64,000 nt of DNA from Gavia stellata (lineage: Eukaryota > Chordata > Aves > Gaviiformes > Gaviidae): assembly GCF_030936135.1 (NCBI RefSeq), contig NC_082600.1, positions 3,596,001 to 3,660,000 on the forward strand, written 5' to 3'. The notes beneath the pieces are model-generated. The model was not told where the DNA came from. It worked only from the letters and a program-made list of their open reading frames with translations, and ran no database searches. How positions within the stretch are numbered: position 1 is the stretch's first letter; every line of letters starts with the position of its first letter. Shown piece by piece: positions 1 to 45,500 of the stretch. The position numbers and the translations under genes were made by a program.

Positions 1-12045
<12,045 letters not shown>

Positions 12046-12745
12046 GCCGGGCACCTTCCCGTCGATGCATGAAGGAGGCGCAGCCGTCTTGTCATCGGTT
12101 CAACACTCTCATCCTCGTACCCATCGCGAGCTCCTGCCCTGGAACGGGGAGAGCGGAGAACAAGTGGCTTCGGTGTGTTCCTTCCACGACACGGTGTTTG
12201 ACGGGAAGATGTCAGCATGTTTTCCGTTTTGTTAATATGTACATATCGGTACTGCCGCAACTCCAAAGTGCTTTTAATTTGTCATAGCCAGCGTACTTCC
12301 CAGCTAATTTATGACGCCTTATTTCCCCTTCTTAATTAGTTACGAAGTCACTGAAGAAATCCTAATTCACTATACTGCAACTAAACATCTTCCAGACCTT
12401 AGCTTTATTCAAAAGCCAACTTATTTTCAGACACTTGAAAAAGTTATAACATGTAACCAAGTTTTTCCTTCAATTAACTATTTAATTACATAAACATAAT
12501 TAAAGATGTATTAACTTGCTTTATCAGAAACTGTAAGGGCACTTCTGCTACGGCAGGTGAATGATCCTGTACGGAAAGCGTGCTTGTCTGTTCGTAACTG
12601 AGGCACCGAGTATCACTTTGTGTATGTACTGGAGAACGTTTCGCTGTATTTCTGTGTATATACTCAGTGTAGCGCATAGAAAGTGTGTTCAACGGTTCTA
12701 TTCTTTTATTGTCAGAACTATTAAAGTTTGCTGTCAGTTCCTAAG
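12046..12745 (+). other. ATL1: ATL1 3' untranslated region (end approximate)
   Basis: AT-rich sequence follows the stop codon with no further coding signal. The right end is inferred from an ATTAAA hexamer at 12720-12725 followed by T/G-rich sequence. An earlier ATTAAA at 12499-12504 could be an alternative site. No AATAAA is seen between the stop codon and the SAV1 3' end. Confidence 0.55.
12720..12725 (+). terminator. ATL1: Probable ATL1 polyadenylation signal (ATTAAA)
   Basis: ATTAAA is followed within about 30 bases by GTTTGCTGTCAG and GAGGTTGGTTG, a plausible GU-rich downstream element. It is the best candidate between the ATL1 stop and the SAV1 3' end. No transcript evidence was available. 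Confidence 0.45.
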
Positions 12746-13300
12746 AGGTTGGTTGCACAGGAAGCAGTTATTGACTCACGAGGCCAGAGCTGCTCCGCTT
12801 GGCTTTTTTACCTTCTTGGTTTCCTTTTGGCCTCCAGAATCAGTGCTTTAAGTTTTTGCAAACACTCTGGCCTGGCTCCTGCCCAGCTGCGACCTCTGTG
12901 AGGTGCTTCTGTCACTAGTGAGGTTAAGCCAGGTTTTACAAGCCTCAGGCAAAACAGTCTCCAGCTTTTAGCAGCGGAGGAAAAGCTGCTTAAGTGAAGC
13001 ACGGCCGAAGCAAGGGTCTTCGCTGAGGTCCACAGCCCTGGGGAGGGACAGCACCAGACAGGGCCCCGCGCTCATCCCCCGCCTGGATGCGCAGAAGGGG
13101 CCCTTTGTCGGTACAGACGGTGACACCGAGGATAGGCCGTACTGGCGCCGGGCTGTCAGGGTGCATTGGCACAGTGCGCTCAGGGCCGGCGGCTGGGTTT
13201 TACAGAGAGTGGAGCCAAAAACACCCTCTTACTGCTCACAAGAACATTGTACTTGATGTTCTAAAAGGCAAAAAAATCAGCTGGACAGCCCCTCGTTCAT
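12746..13300. other. Gap between convergent ATL1 and SAV1 3' ends
   Basis: About 0.55 kb separates the predicted polyadenylation regions. The middle (12860-13200) is GC-rich. No gene or repeat was recognised. Confidence 0.55.
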
Positions 13301-14314
13301 TAAACAAAACGATTTTTATTGAATTAATAGGATTTACAAGAAATGTATTTTTTTTGTCTGCAACAATGTTTATTGCACTAAAAAGAATCCATAAATAACA
13401 TTTCAGGACAATCAATGAACCAAATGAAAATATTGGAGAGGGTAACTGTACAATTAAAAATTTTCCCCAAGTAAGGACGCTTTAATGCAAGACAAAAGCT
13501 CGTTAAAAAAGAAGTCGTTGTTACATCCCTGATTTTTCCCATGGCGTGGCACAGCTGGTCGGACAATGCTGGCACCTTCCCATGTGACCGGGTCGTGTTT
13601 TATGAACGCGGTTTACCTAGGATTTAAAAACCTGTGAAAAGCTTGCTTAGCAATCTTGGCCTTTAAGAAGGTACAGGTATTTCCCCTCTAATTTCTGTGA
13701 AAACTAGTAGTAAATCTAAAGTAGTAATGCGTTGAAGTAAAAAAATAAGGCAACTCAGACTTCACTTCCATGAAGCGCTTGGTTGAGACTGGTGAAATCC
13801 GCTTCTGCCTGGTTACAGCGCTGGGTGTTAACGAAGAGGATCAGCGTCGTGTTCTGTACGTGAAAGCTGTAAACAACGAGCCGACCTCTCTCCCGGGAGG
13901 GATACGAAGCCCCGAGGGAAACACACGGAAATATTCATTTGGATTTTAGCAATGTTTTGAATCCAGGAGATTTCATACAGTTGCATCTATTGCCCTTTCA
14001 AAATACATAGTCAGCGTCTTAATAATACAGCTGACTGCTAGAAAGAGATACCAGAATCAAGTCTCTGCTTAAATCCGCGCTGGTTTTCAGAATAATAAAC
14101 TAGTTCTTGTATGGAAAAAGATTAACAAACATTTTTCATTTTTATAAACAATACATAATACATGTAGAAAAATATTCAAGAGGATAATAACAAAGGTGCA
14201 ACATCAACAAAAATAAGCTGCCTTTTCAACAAAAGCACTTTTTCATAGTTTGAAGTGTGAAAACTTTTTAAAGCTCTCGGTGTCCTCGTGAAAGTCTATT
14301 CAAGAGTTGTTAGC
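13300..14314 (-). other. SAV1: SAV1 3' untranslated region (end approximate)
   Basis: About 1 kb of AT-rich sequence follows the stop codon on the minus strand. Two AATAAA signals, at 13369-13374 and 13315-13320, mark the likely end. A short plus-strand open frame over this region is incidental. Confidence 0.6.
13315..13320 (-). terminator. SAV1: Probable SAV1 polyadenylation signal (AATAAA), distal
   Basis: TTTATT on the plus strand reads AATAAA on the minus strand, about 1 kb past the SAV1 stop. A second AATAAA at 13369-13374 lies 54 bp earlier. Either or both may be used. Confidence 0.5.
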
Positions 14315-34709
<20,395 letters not shown>

Positions 34710-34851
34710 CCCACCTCCCGGCCCGCTACCACCGCCCGCATGCCCGGCGCCGCTCCCCGCTCCGCAGGGCAGGACCCGGCCGCCCCGGCCCCCTCAGGCA
34801 CGGCGGCGGTTGCTCCGCGCCCGCATGGCCGCGCACCGGGCGGGGGACGGC

Positions 34852-34866
34852 GGGGGGGGGGGGGGG
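34852..34866 (+). repeat. Poly(G) run of 15 in the SAV1 promoter
   Basis: An uninterrupted G15 tract, with more G-runs nearby, is a potential G-quadruplex. It sits about 145 bp upstream of the SAV1 ATG. Run length is prone to sequencing error. Confidence 0.8.
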
Positions 34867-37557
34867 CGTTCAGCGCTGAGGGGAGGCGGCGGGCCCGGCG
34901 CGCGGGGGCTTGTGGGAAAACGGCCTCCGCCCGCCGGGGAAAGCCGCCGGGCAGGGAAGGGGAGGGGGCGGGCGCGCGCTGCCACAGCGCCCCCGCGCGG
35001 CGGGGAGGGCGCACGCGCCGGGGCGGTGGCGGGAGGGGGACCCGCCTCAGGGCCTGCCCGCCGCCTCACGCACAGCGGGGCCTCCCCGCGCACCGACGCG
35101 CGGCCCCGTGGGCACCACTGGCAGGCAAAGGCGGGCAGCCGCCGGCCTCTCCTCCCTGGGGGCAGCGGGGACACCTCACCTGGCTCGGGAGGGCCGAGGT
35201 GGCACCGCTGCCTCACGGGCAGGGGAGGCTCAGGCCTCGCCGCAGCTGCTTGTGGTTCCCGCAGGCACCCGCTGCCCCGCCTTCACAGCGGTTACCAGCA
35301 GAGTAGGTTTTAGAAGGCTGAACAGGGAAGGCGTACAACAAGCAGCACTCCCTATTTTCCATATAAAAGTGAAGAACAGGTATGCAACTGAGTGCAGGGT
35401 GTGCTTGAAAATGAGAGGTGTGCTCCCTACCCGTCAGGTTTTTTTACACGTTAATCAATTTTGTACTTTCATAGTGGCAGAAACTACTTTTAGTAGGTGC
35501 CAAACCGTCCTTTTTTATTATTCTAGCTTTGTGTATGCATTTGACGAATTTACAGACACTACTTGAAGTACCTACAACTTCCATGGGAAGATACTGAAAT
35601 ACTTTCATCTTGGATTTAAAAAAAAACCACACAAGTATGGGTCATACAGTAATTTTTTTTTTTTTTAACATTCATTATAAATAATACGTAAGTCGGTTCA
35701 TCTTTCAGTTTTACATGATGTTGTAAGGACAATATATTACACCGGAACAAAACAAACTCGATAGAAAAAAAATATACAATTGTTTTCATTTATACAGAAG
35801 TCATTTGTCATGAAATGGCAGCTGACACCAAACAGGAGACTTAACAGGTAAATGATGGAAAACCTGAGAGACGGTGACGTCGTTTGCTGAAAGTAAACAA
35901 AAGGATTTTACTCCTGATAGATCCAGACTGTTCCCTGCTCTACCTTACATATAGTCTGGCTAAAATCAAATATGTTAACACTCCTTTTTTGTTTCTTTCC
36001 CCCATCAGAATTCAAAGAATTCAATTTTCCTTGTATTTAAAGTGGTAATTGGAGAATGTGCGACAACGTGTACTTTTAAATCATTCCAAATGGACAAGTA
36101 GCACTTCAACTGTGTGAATTTAGCACGCACAAATTTAACTTGGGGTCTCTCCTCTTCCAAAACTCCCAACCCTAGATATCTATGTGCCTTTATTTTCACA
36201 GTGATTCATAAAGCAAGAGTTGAAAACATTGAAAACACCTTCTGGTAATAAAGTAGTTAATACCTTAATTGGCAAGACCTGTTGTATGAATGAGGCCTAG
36301 AAATTCAGTGATGTTTGACTGGTACAATGCCATTAAATACTTTGGTATCTTTAAAATGCCTATACTGCATAGGAGACACATCCATGCACAAAAGCTAATG
36401 CTTAATAACTTACATATATATATGCTTATTTTCAGTAGCCTGGACTTTGTAAAACTAGCTGCTTACCTTCTGAGCTGACACAATGAACCAACAAGCAACA
36501 TGACGCTCGTTTGTAAGCAGCGCTACCTTTCTCTGTGTTCCCTCCATTTGGGAAGGGATTGTCCTGTAGCAACAAAACCGGTACAGTACAGAAAGGCTCT
36601 AGAATATGTAATTACAAAAGGCACTTCTAAGAATTAATTCACACAAGTATTCCAGTGAAATTGGAGTTTTGTCTAAAAAATATTTACCGAACGTTTTCCT
36701 CCTCCTCCTCTCTCCTGTGGCTACATTAGGTTTTTTTGAAGCTAAGTGAAAGAAAAGTAGAGCAAGGTAGGATAGGGTGAGAAAAGGAGAAGTCAAAGTC
36801 CCTTTTCTCTGTTTCTCCCTTCTTTTCCAACATCTGGGCTCCCTTTTTGGTACTGTGCTCTAGAAATGTCTGTATGTTTGGTTTATAAAGACCTGGTAAC
36901 TACCAGGAGATTGAAAGAATTAGTTAAGTAGTCTAGCCTTTAAAATTGAGTAATGTGAAATTAATTGCACAATAGTTTAAGTGAAGTACTCATTCCCTCC
37001 TGTGAGCATTCAGACTTTGGTCACAGACTGAGCATTAGAAGTAAACCTAGGTCAAGATATGAAGGAGTTAAAATGTGCTCGCTAATGATAATTTTCCAAA
37101 TACAGTTCTGATCATCTGAACCTCATTTACATGGTTTCCTGGAACTATTTTGAAACTTTGCTAATTTCTGTAGCATAGGCATGGTTTTAGGGTGTGCTCA
37201 ATTACTATGTTGCTAACACGCAGCCCTGGTACCCACACACAGAGATTTATTGTAACTTAATATTAATCAGTAAGTGGTATCAAAGAAATGAGATCTCACT
37301 ACTTCAAATTTTTAAAAGCTCTGATTTATATCAATGCAATTTGTCAATTCGACACATTTCAAATTTGTGGAAGAATTTTTGCAGCTTCTGAAAAACAGGT
37401 TATGTAAACCCCTGAATTTGAGATTACTTAGAGAAATACCCCATATAGGCTTTTAGAATAGCATAGCAGTGAAATAATTTAGGAGGACTTTGTGATACTC
37501 CAACATGTTGCTCTTACATGATTGCATTTCCATTTCCACTATATTGCCGCAGGAAGC

Positions 37558-37584
37558 AATGGAGGAGGAGGGGGAGGAGGAGGT
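37558..37584 (+). repeat. GGA/GAGG simple repeat
   Basis: A short purine tract (AATGGAGGAGGAGGGGGAGG with further GAG units). It is simple sequence with no further meaning visible. Confidence 0.7.
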
Positions 37585-38669
37585 CATACCCTGTATTTCT
37601 ATTTCAGTCCCTCAACCCTCCAAAATTGGTAAGTAACCATGTGGACATAGATAGCATCCTCTACAGCCACATGCTAATCAGTACCGAGTGAAAGTGATTT
37701 TCCGTAGGTTACTCCACAGCTTGTAGGCAGTATTATCCCAGTTTTCTGGGGGACTTTTGGCTCATTACAAATGCTGTCAGAATTGTCACCTTGCTAGTGG
37801 TCCCAGAGACAAAACACCTCACCCTCTTCCTCTGCATTCTCAATTCATGCCTATTTAAAGAGGTCCAGTTTCAAGTATTGCCAGTATGGCCCCGTTCACC
37901 AGCTTTATTGGCATTGTTTAAATGTGTCTTACTGGTCTGATGGAGGCAAGGCAGTTAATAGGGCATTTAGACCATTTGAAGTAACAGGTTATATACAAGC
38001 ATTTGAGCGTGCAAGCTTTTACTCAGCATTTCCCTAGCCTCATCGGCTGATGAAATAGGAGGTATTACCTGTCATTACAAACCTTGATGCTCTTCAACCT
38101 TCATGACTACTGCACTTCTGCATGTTGGTCTAGGAGTACTAAGGTAATACTCATCCAAACACAGTTTGGTTTATCCTGCTTTTCCTAATGCATATTTATG
38201 TTCATCTATTGACATTAATATCCATATTTATAATGTTGAAGGAAGCTAATTTAGGCTGTTATTCCCTGAGTTCTTTATATTCACATTGAATATGTTTCTT
38301 CACAATTAATTACAAACTTAGATTCTGTACAAGGATCTACTACAAAAGACAGGCCTTTCCAAATTATCACTCAGGTCAAAACGAACACTGCGTTGATGGC
38401 AAAGCTCCATGTTTCTGAGGCCTAATGACAGGATTTCACTGAAGACATCATTCAAGTCCCCCTCTTCATTCTTCTGCCAGTTGTTTAATAAACATACTCC
38501 ACTGCTTTCCTGAACTTAAAAATTATATAAACAAAAGTCACATCTTCATTTCTGTTTAGTGACTCTTCCTTTGTTTAGTACAACTTATTTCCACATACAA
38601 AAAAAATTAAGGCCTCTACAATTTTTAAGTTGTCTGGCAGCACAGCTTAAAAAAAAAAAAGTAGTAGTC

Positions 38670-38675
38670 TTTATT
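38670..38675 (-). terminator. NIN: Candidate NIN polyadenylation signal (AATAAA)
   Basis: GCAAATAAAGACT on the minus strand lies about 0.7 kb beyond the NIN stop codon and is followed by a long T-rich stretch on that strand. Other hexamers exist further down, so the actual site is uncertain. Confidence 0.3.
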
Positions 38676-39385
38676 TGCCAGCTGGGAAATTTCTTCAGAT
38701 GAAATACCGTTATGCTTAGTTGGAGGCAGTACTATATTTACATATTTTTAAGGAAACTTTTTTTCTGAGCTCTGCAGAGAAACAGCCACAAAGAATAACC
38801 CAGAAGCCTAATGCATACGTGAAGCATATTGCTTTACAGAAACCACAATCACTTTGCAGGACACAGACCATATCAGGAGAGTCTTGCTTTCAACAGCAAT
38901 TATACTGACAGTGTTGAAGACTGACCTATCAATATTACTATGTTTGGACCACGAAGTATCCTTGAAAGCCAAAAATATTTTCAAGTTTTGAATTCACTGA
39001 CATAAGTTTGCATTAGACCTCGGCTTCAATCCAGATAGGAATAATCAATTCAGTACAATCAATTCAGAATTTATATTTTAAATTAAAAACAAAGTATCAA
39101 AATAAGTTAACCTAGAAAAACATATGTGGGTTTTGGGTTTGGGTTTTGTTTTTTTTTTTTTTTACATGGTGAAGATTACTTTTAGGCAAAACTTAGCAAA
39201 AAAACCAGTTTGGGAATAAACAAAAGTTCTCTTTCGGCAGTGTCCAGTTTGGGATTTAGCTCTGTCCTCTCCTTGGAGGAATCTATTAACCAAAATTCAT
39301 CAATATAAAAAGGCAGCACAGTGAAAAGCTGAAATATTAACATTTCAGTAAAGTGCATGGGACTGTGGCAGATTTAATGGCTTTG

Positions 39386-39595
39386 CTATGACCTTATCTC
39401 GGATGCTGGATTAAATGATGGGGACGCCAGGTTCTTTACTATTCTATTGAGATTGGCAATTTTTTCTTCTAGTAAATAGTTTTTCCTTTCAGCAGTTTTC
39501 TGCCGCTGTTCTGTCATCTCCAAAGCCTTCAGGAGCTGCGCATTCTCAACATAGAGATCCTTGACCATTGCGTCTGCTTTAGTGTTCTTGGAAAG
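39386..39595 (-). CDS. NIN: NIN terminal coding exon
   Basis: Acceptor TTCACAATTCAG leads into LSKNTKADAMVKDLYVENAQ, then LLKALEMTEQRQKTAERKNY, ending NPASEIRS with TAG at 39388-39386. It matches the C-terminus of the long human isoform (ending TPPLRS). Confidence 0.96.
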   Translation of the reverse strand, partial: LSKNTKADAMVKDLYVENAQLLKALEMTEQRQKTAERKNYLLEEKIANLNRIVKNLASPSFNPASEIRS

Positions 39596-42500
39596 CTGAA
39601 TTGTGAATAGAACATAATTACTCAGCAAATTAAAAGCAAAACAAAAATAAAAAATAATTAAAAACAAGAACAGTGCTGGGAAAGTAGGTGAATGTGTTTA
39701 TTGTAACTCAAATATCAAAGGAAGACAACCCACCCATTCATCTTATTTCCCTTTGTTAAAAACCTACACGATTGTGGAGTCTTTGTAGATGCTATGAATA
39801 TTTTGAAACTGGAAAGACTTTGTAAGGAGATCAGGCAGATGACAGAGGGCTTCAAATTAATTTTGTCAGCTGAGTACTGCTTTATAGCATTTGTCATCTA
39901 AGGATAAGTCTAGTTCCCAAGAGGATCCACCAGCCCAGTGATCCCACAGAGATACTTCCTCTGAGCTTGGACCACCAGCTCCTCGTATAAAATTGGGGAG
40001 AGCAGCCTAGCACTTGTCTACCTGCTTTTGGGAACAGCCCTGTGACAGGAGACCCTGTCAATATAGCACTTCCTTAATATGAAAGAGGAGACTGTATCTC
40101 AGTAGAAAACAGATATTGTCATCATGTCACGCCTGTCTATGTGTTCAAAAGCTGCCTTTTCCTACACTACTGAGGACTTCTGAAGAAGGCGAACCAGGGC
40201 AAGAACAAAAACCCCAAAACCATGTCAAGCAAAGGGTGTGTTGGGGCAGGAGAGGGTCAAGAAATCAATAATTGTACAGTAATCCTGCCTGTACTCCTCA
40301 GGAAATTCTTTTTCCTCCTTTCATAAGCAACTTTTCCAGTTAGGGTACTTGGCCAGAATTTAATGTTTGTTTCCTGACTTTAAGTGCATCAGCATACCAA
40401 ACAAGCATAACTTTTAGGAAATTAATGAGTGGTGGATTCAGCCCCCAATTTGGACTTTTAGGAATTTTTAGGCAAATATGCTGTATTTTACCTCAAAAGC
40501 ATTAAAAGAAAAAGGAAAGCACCTTTAACTTTATCCTAAGCAAGAATGGCTTGGCAGCTTTTGCCCACTTAGTTGTTTACAGAAGTAGTGGGGGTGATTT
40601 AAGGAAGAAAGTAAGAATGCTTACTTGTTCTTTCAGCTGATTTACTTTATCCTGGAGAAGCCTCTTCACAAGCCTTAGTTTCTGTTCAACATCCATCATA
40701 CGTTCTTCCATCATTTTTAGAAGCTGCTCATGACCCCCCTGGAAAGCAACATTTGTGTGAGAATCAGTTAAAAAAAAATCAGTTCCCATTCACCAGTCTC
40801 CTTTTTTTCAGTTTATGCTTCAGAAAATAGCTTGCACTCCACATTTGAGTATTTTAAAAAGAGTCGACTAAATTAATAAACCATTCATGAAAGCAAAGTG
40901 TTATAGCAACACTTAAAGGACACTCGCAGCATTGAACTAGTTTTCCAAGTCTTAAGTTACACTTGAGATTACCAGACCTAAGAAAAATTGATATAAAATT
41001 CTAAGTTCCATCCTGACTGTGATACTCAGATCTGGACAGTTTCCTTTTCTTGTTCTTAGGTGCTGCCATATTTCTATTGAATGTGGGAAACAAAACACCA
41101 ATCAAAATCTTAACAATTTTAGAAAAAAAATTAAGGTGAAGTTATAAGGGCATGTTAGTTTGACAGTGTAACTCTCCTACACCAAAGCCCCCTTTGAAAT
41201 TGAGTAATATCCTAAAAAAGTAGGATGCTATCCCAAACTTGATTTTTTTATTTTTTTTTAGATTAGTTGTTGATAACTAGTGTTTCCAAATAGAAACTGT
41301 AAAAATACTTTTGCTCTTTTTCTTCAGTGAGGTAACAGACAGTCTAACTGAAAGCATAGTAACTCAGTGTCGTGAGAGCACCCGTTATACCAACAGTTGA
41401 GTGAAACTTTCTCAAATAAATTAGAAACACCAGGAACTACAAGAAAGCTTGTTTGTATTTGGGAACTGACACTGACTGCAGGGAAAGGGATTCTTTATGT
41501 TAATGCTAGCTTGTTTCTCTAATTCTAGGAAGTTATCCGAGAAGATTAACTTTGAGAAAGCAGTAACCTTCTCCCCAAGACAAAATACCTTCAAAACCAA
41601 AGTACCTTCACACATGTGGGGGAGTATAAATGAAAAAACAGAGGGAGGAGTGTTTCAGGTAGCTAGTTGCTCATCTAAACCACTGTAGGAAGATCCCCTT
41701 AGGGGACTGACAGAACTCCACTCAACATTTTATTGGTCGTAACACCAGAAGCTCCTTAAGTCTATGTATGGGGTTACATGATCATTTAGCTTGTGAAAAA
41801 AATTGAAAAAAGTTACCTTAGGGTCATATAGAAAGCAGTTTAACAGTGTTGCTGGACTGGATATTTTTCCAGATTAAAAAAGTACTACTAAGCAGAACTT
41901 GTAGGGGACTTCCTAGCCAAGTTATCTTGAGCTATCTTTTGTAATTTGACTGGAATTCAAAAACATGGCTGAGTATTACACTTTGTATTGGTTGCAGGAG
42001 CCTTGAGTGAGTAGGTAAGAGGAAACTTAAGAATTATCATGGTCTCAATGCCTGCGATCCCTGGTTTTTTGGCTTAAAGGTGATTTGAGAATGTTCTGTC
42101 TAACTTCATGTTATTTCATGTTTAATGGGAGAAGCCAGCTGAAGCATTAGGTTTAAGGTCATTAGAAAGATAGGAGCAAAAAGATCTTTGAAAGCAAACA
42201 GCTGAAATGCTTCATGGCTCCCAAGCAGAAAAATGATAGGCCTTAAAGAGGTGTTTTCTGACCTCTTAAAGTATTAAAAAAAATCTAGTTTAATCTAGTA
42301 ATTTGAGCCAAAAGAAAACCCACAAAGGAATGTTATGCAAGAAATAAGCGTGGTAATAATTTTCCCTTTTCTGGCACTGCCTTTTTACTTTACGGCCACA
42401 CATAGACACACATGCCTATGTACTATGCAAATTCTTTTCTTAAATGTGCAGGTACATCTGCTAAAGAGAAGCTAAGTATCTGTACTTAAGTACATCCCCT

Positions 42501-45500
42501 ATCACAGATCTTTCTCAGAAATCCCAATATGACAATCCTCAGTATCAAAGACAAGTATTTTTGTCTGAAATTTGTTAATTCTCCTTCATAAAGCTGAAAC
42601 TATTGATACTATTAAGACAAGAGACATTATGTTTAAAAAAGAATTTTATTTTTCAGTTACATCAAAAAATGTCATCTTTCCCTGTTAAAAAGTTTATACA
42701 TCTTATACAAAAATGCCGTATAAATACCCCAGATTTTCTTCAAATCTCATATAAAATTAGTACCATTTGAGAAAAATAATCTCTTTCCACACTGAACAAC
42801 TCCACATTTTAAATAACATAAATAAAAAGTATTTGTAACAAATTAAAAAAAGACAGCTTATGAACTTTCACAAAATAGCTTCTAGACAAATAAATAGGAA
42901 ATAACACTGTGGAGACTTTTTTTTTTTTTTTTAGAAAAAGCACAAAATAATTTGATCCTCAAGTTTCTCAGCTTATGCCAGTTCGTGTGTTTGTGTGTGT
43001 TTATCATGGTAAGGAATGAGATCATAAGCAGCCAAGCTGTCAGAGGTGCCCGATCCTCCGGTAGGAATCTGCATGCACTGCTCGCTGCTCCGGTAGCAAG
43101 GCCTAGAGAAAGGAGGCAAGTGGGATACTTCACCCTGATATCCAGATTTTCTTTTAAATACGTACGTATACTTAGTTAAAGCAAACCACCAATACAAGCG
43201 AAGCAAGCAACGCAAGACAAACAAAAACACACACAAAAGAAAACATGCAGACTATCACATATCATATTTCTCTAAATACTAGTATTAGCACTACACATAG
43301 GCATTTGAGGATTCATGTTTGCATATTCAGGATGCATTTTCTAGACGTAAGGCCTCTTCAGGTGGCCCATCCATGTTTTTGGGGGGTTTAAAAAGATCAG
43401 TGGCAGTGATTAACTGCCATTAGCAAAGCAGTTAAGTTTCTCAGAGGAAATTATCTGCCACTATGTGTGTGTATATATATCTCACAGATTGCTGAAGAGC
43501 ATTTGTGAAAAGTGTAGTCCAACTGACCTCTTTTGAAAGAGCTTACTTTCATTTCTATTTTAAACCTAGTTGTAAGTCTTTTCTTGAGACAGGTGAACAA
43601 GCTGTTGGTCAGAGATGATTTGAATTTTGAAATAAAGAGCTGAAGAAAGGGCAAGTTGAGCAACTCTAAGTACTCTGAACAAAAATATTGGTTAGCGGAG
43701 GTTCTAAGAGAACTTAGGAAAAGATTGGGTCATTAGCAGGCTCCCAAATCTAGTTACTGAGCAAGGAATATGAGAACAAGTGCAGCAACTGCTGCTGTGC
43801 AGCAGGTACAAATCACAGCACTAGACACAGCAGAAACAGTTGTTAGGAATTCAGAAGAGTCCAGACAGGTTAACACAGTAGAAAAGGCTCAGGAGTTTTA
43901 ATTTAGTGAAATTTGAACGTATGATGGTAGCCTTTGGAGGACAATAGCTCAAGACTGCCTTTAAAATGAATGAGAACGCAGACCACCACAGCCAAGATCA
44001 AAAAGCAATGAAAACTGAAAAGCATGAGGAACATAAAATAATTCCAAAAAGGAGAGGGATAATTTTGGATACCTTATTACACAGAAGGACTCAGGATCTA
44101 AGAAAGCTGCAAAGTGCAAAGCAGCAGCAGCAAAACTAGGTGATTAAATTTACACAGAAAGCATGGATAACCTGACGTTGTACTCACTGGTGAAAAGATG
44201 ATGAAGAGGGATTAGGATGCAATTTTTCAAGATGCTAAAGGGGACATTAAAATGGACATAAGCTCATCTAAATGTTAACCCTAGAATTCAGGATGGCGAA
44301 GAAAAATCAACAACGAGCATTAAAGCAAGATGTGCTTACAGAAATGTCAAAGTTGAGACAAACGAAAACAAATTTGGCCTTGTTTGTAGTTGTAGAATGC
44401 ATGTGTTTAATAATGATTTTAGAAAGTTATCTAGTAAAGCCCATGAAAATGCTGTAGGAGATGTTATAAACCAAAATATCCATTCACTTTAAGCAAAAAA
44501 AAAAGAAAAAATTAAAAGGATTAAGTGCATTAGTGCATTGACAGCAAATATTTGCAAAGCCTCTCTGAAAGTATTTTTAAATTCATGAAGCCTTCCAGAA
44601 TAAAAGCTTTTACAGGAAATGTAGAAGTGATTTATCTGTAGAACTACAAGTTCCAGGATGTGACTAGTTTGCAAATTGTTTCTCAGGCTTTCAAAGGCAA
44701 AATTACTAAGTCATCACTCCTAATGCAATACAGAGCACATTCATTTGCAGATGCTACTGCTGTAATATGGCTTTTATTGATTTCAAAATTAAACTGCACG
44801 CTCTACTTTCCATTGTACGTGACCAAGTACATTAGCCTGTGGTAATGCACTTGTCAGGACTCAGCTGAAAGGGAGAGACCCTTACAATTAATTTATTTTT
44901 ACTTATCCTACATTATTTGCCATTCTTTTTTTGGGGGGTGAACTTTTACATTTTATGCCTTTCTTAGAAAAGAGTTCTTACTCCAAGTTTTGGAAACTTT
45001 AGAAACTGTTACTGCATATACTCTCCATAATACCTTTTTTCCAGAATACCCTATTAACGCATTCAGAGGTTTTTGAGCTTCAAAGTCTTGGTCTTCGGTT
45101 TTGTTTGTTTTGGGTTTTTTGTGTTTTTTTTTTTTTTTAAAGTGTAACTGCAATCTGATTTGAAAATGTGAAGTTTTTTCTTCTGCTAACAGATTAATAG
45201 AAGTGTTAGTATTTTATCTAAGTTATTTAGAGCTTTATCTTTTCTCATGAGATAAAGTTGTAATATTATTTTAAGACCTGTGGCCTGAGCCAAAGCTTTA
45301 GAGATTTGGAGTTTCGGCTATTTTATGAAGACAAGAGTCATTTGGCAAGCCTAGTCCCCAAGCTTAGTTTTATGTGGGAGATGCAAACTTTTCTACCTAT
45401 TGCCTATAATTCAGTTTTACATCTTAAAAAACCAAAACAACACTAAAAGTGACTCAGCCCAGTATGTGCAGTGGCTATAATCTTCCTTGGAATGAGATTG

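Larger units (their letters stand above)
35321..39385. other. Intergenic and NIN 3' UTR region between SAV1 promoter and NIN stop codon
   Basis: AT-rich sequence with no confirmed gene. The NIN 3' UTR must begin at 39385 and run downward; a candidate AATAAA on the minus strand is at 38675-38670. A GGA-rich simple repeat lies at 37558-37584. A possible unassigned terminal exon at 35886-35801 (minus) is treated as a finding. Confidence 0.6.

Noticed and set aside
36005-36199. 64-codon minus-strand frame (KAHRYLGLGVLEEERPQVKF)
   Set aside because: It looked protein-like, but there is no splice context, no recognised family, and the length is expected by chance.
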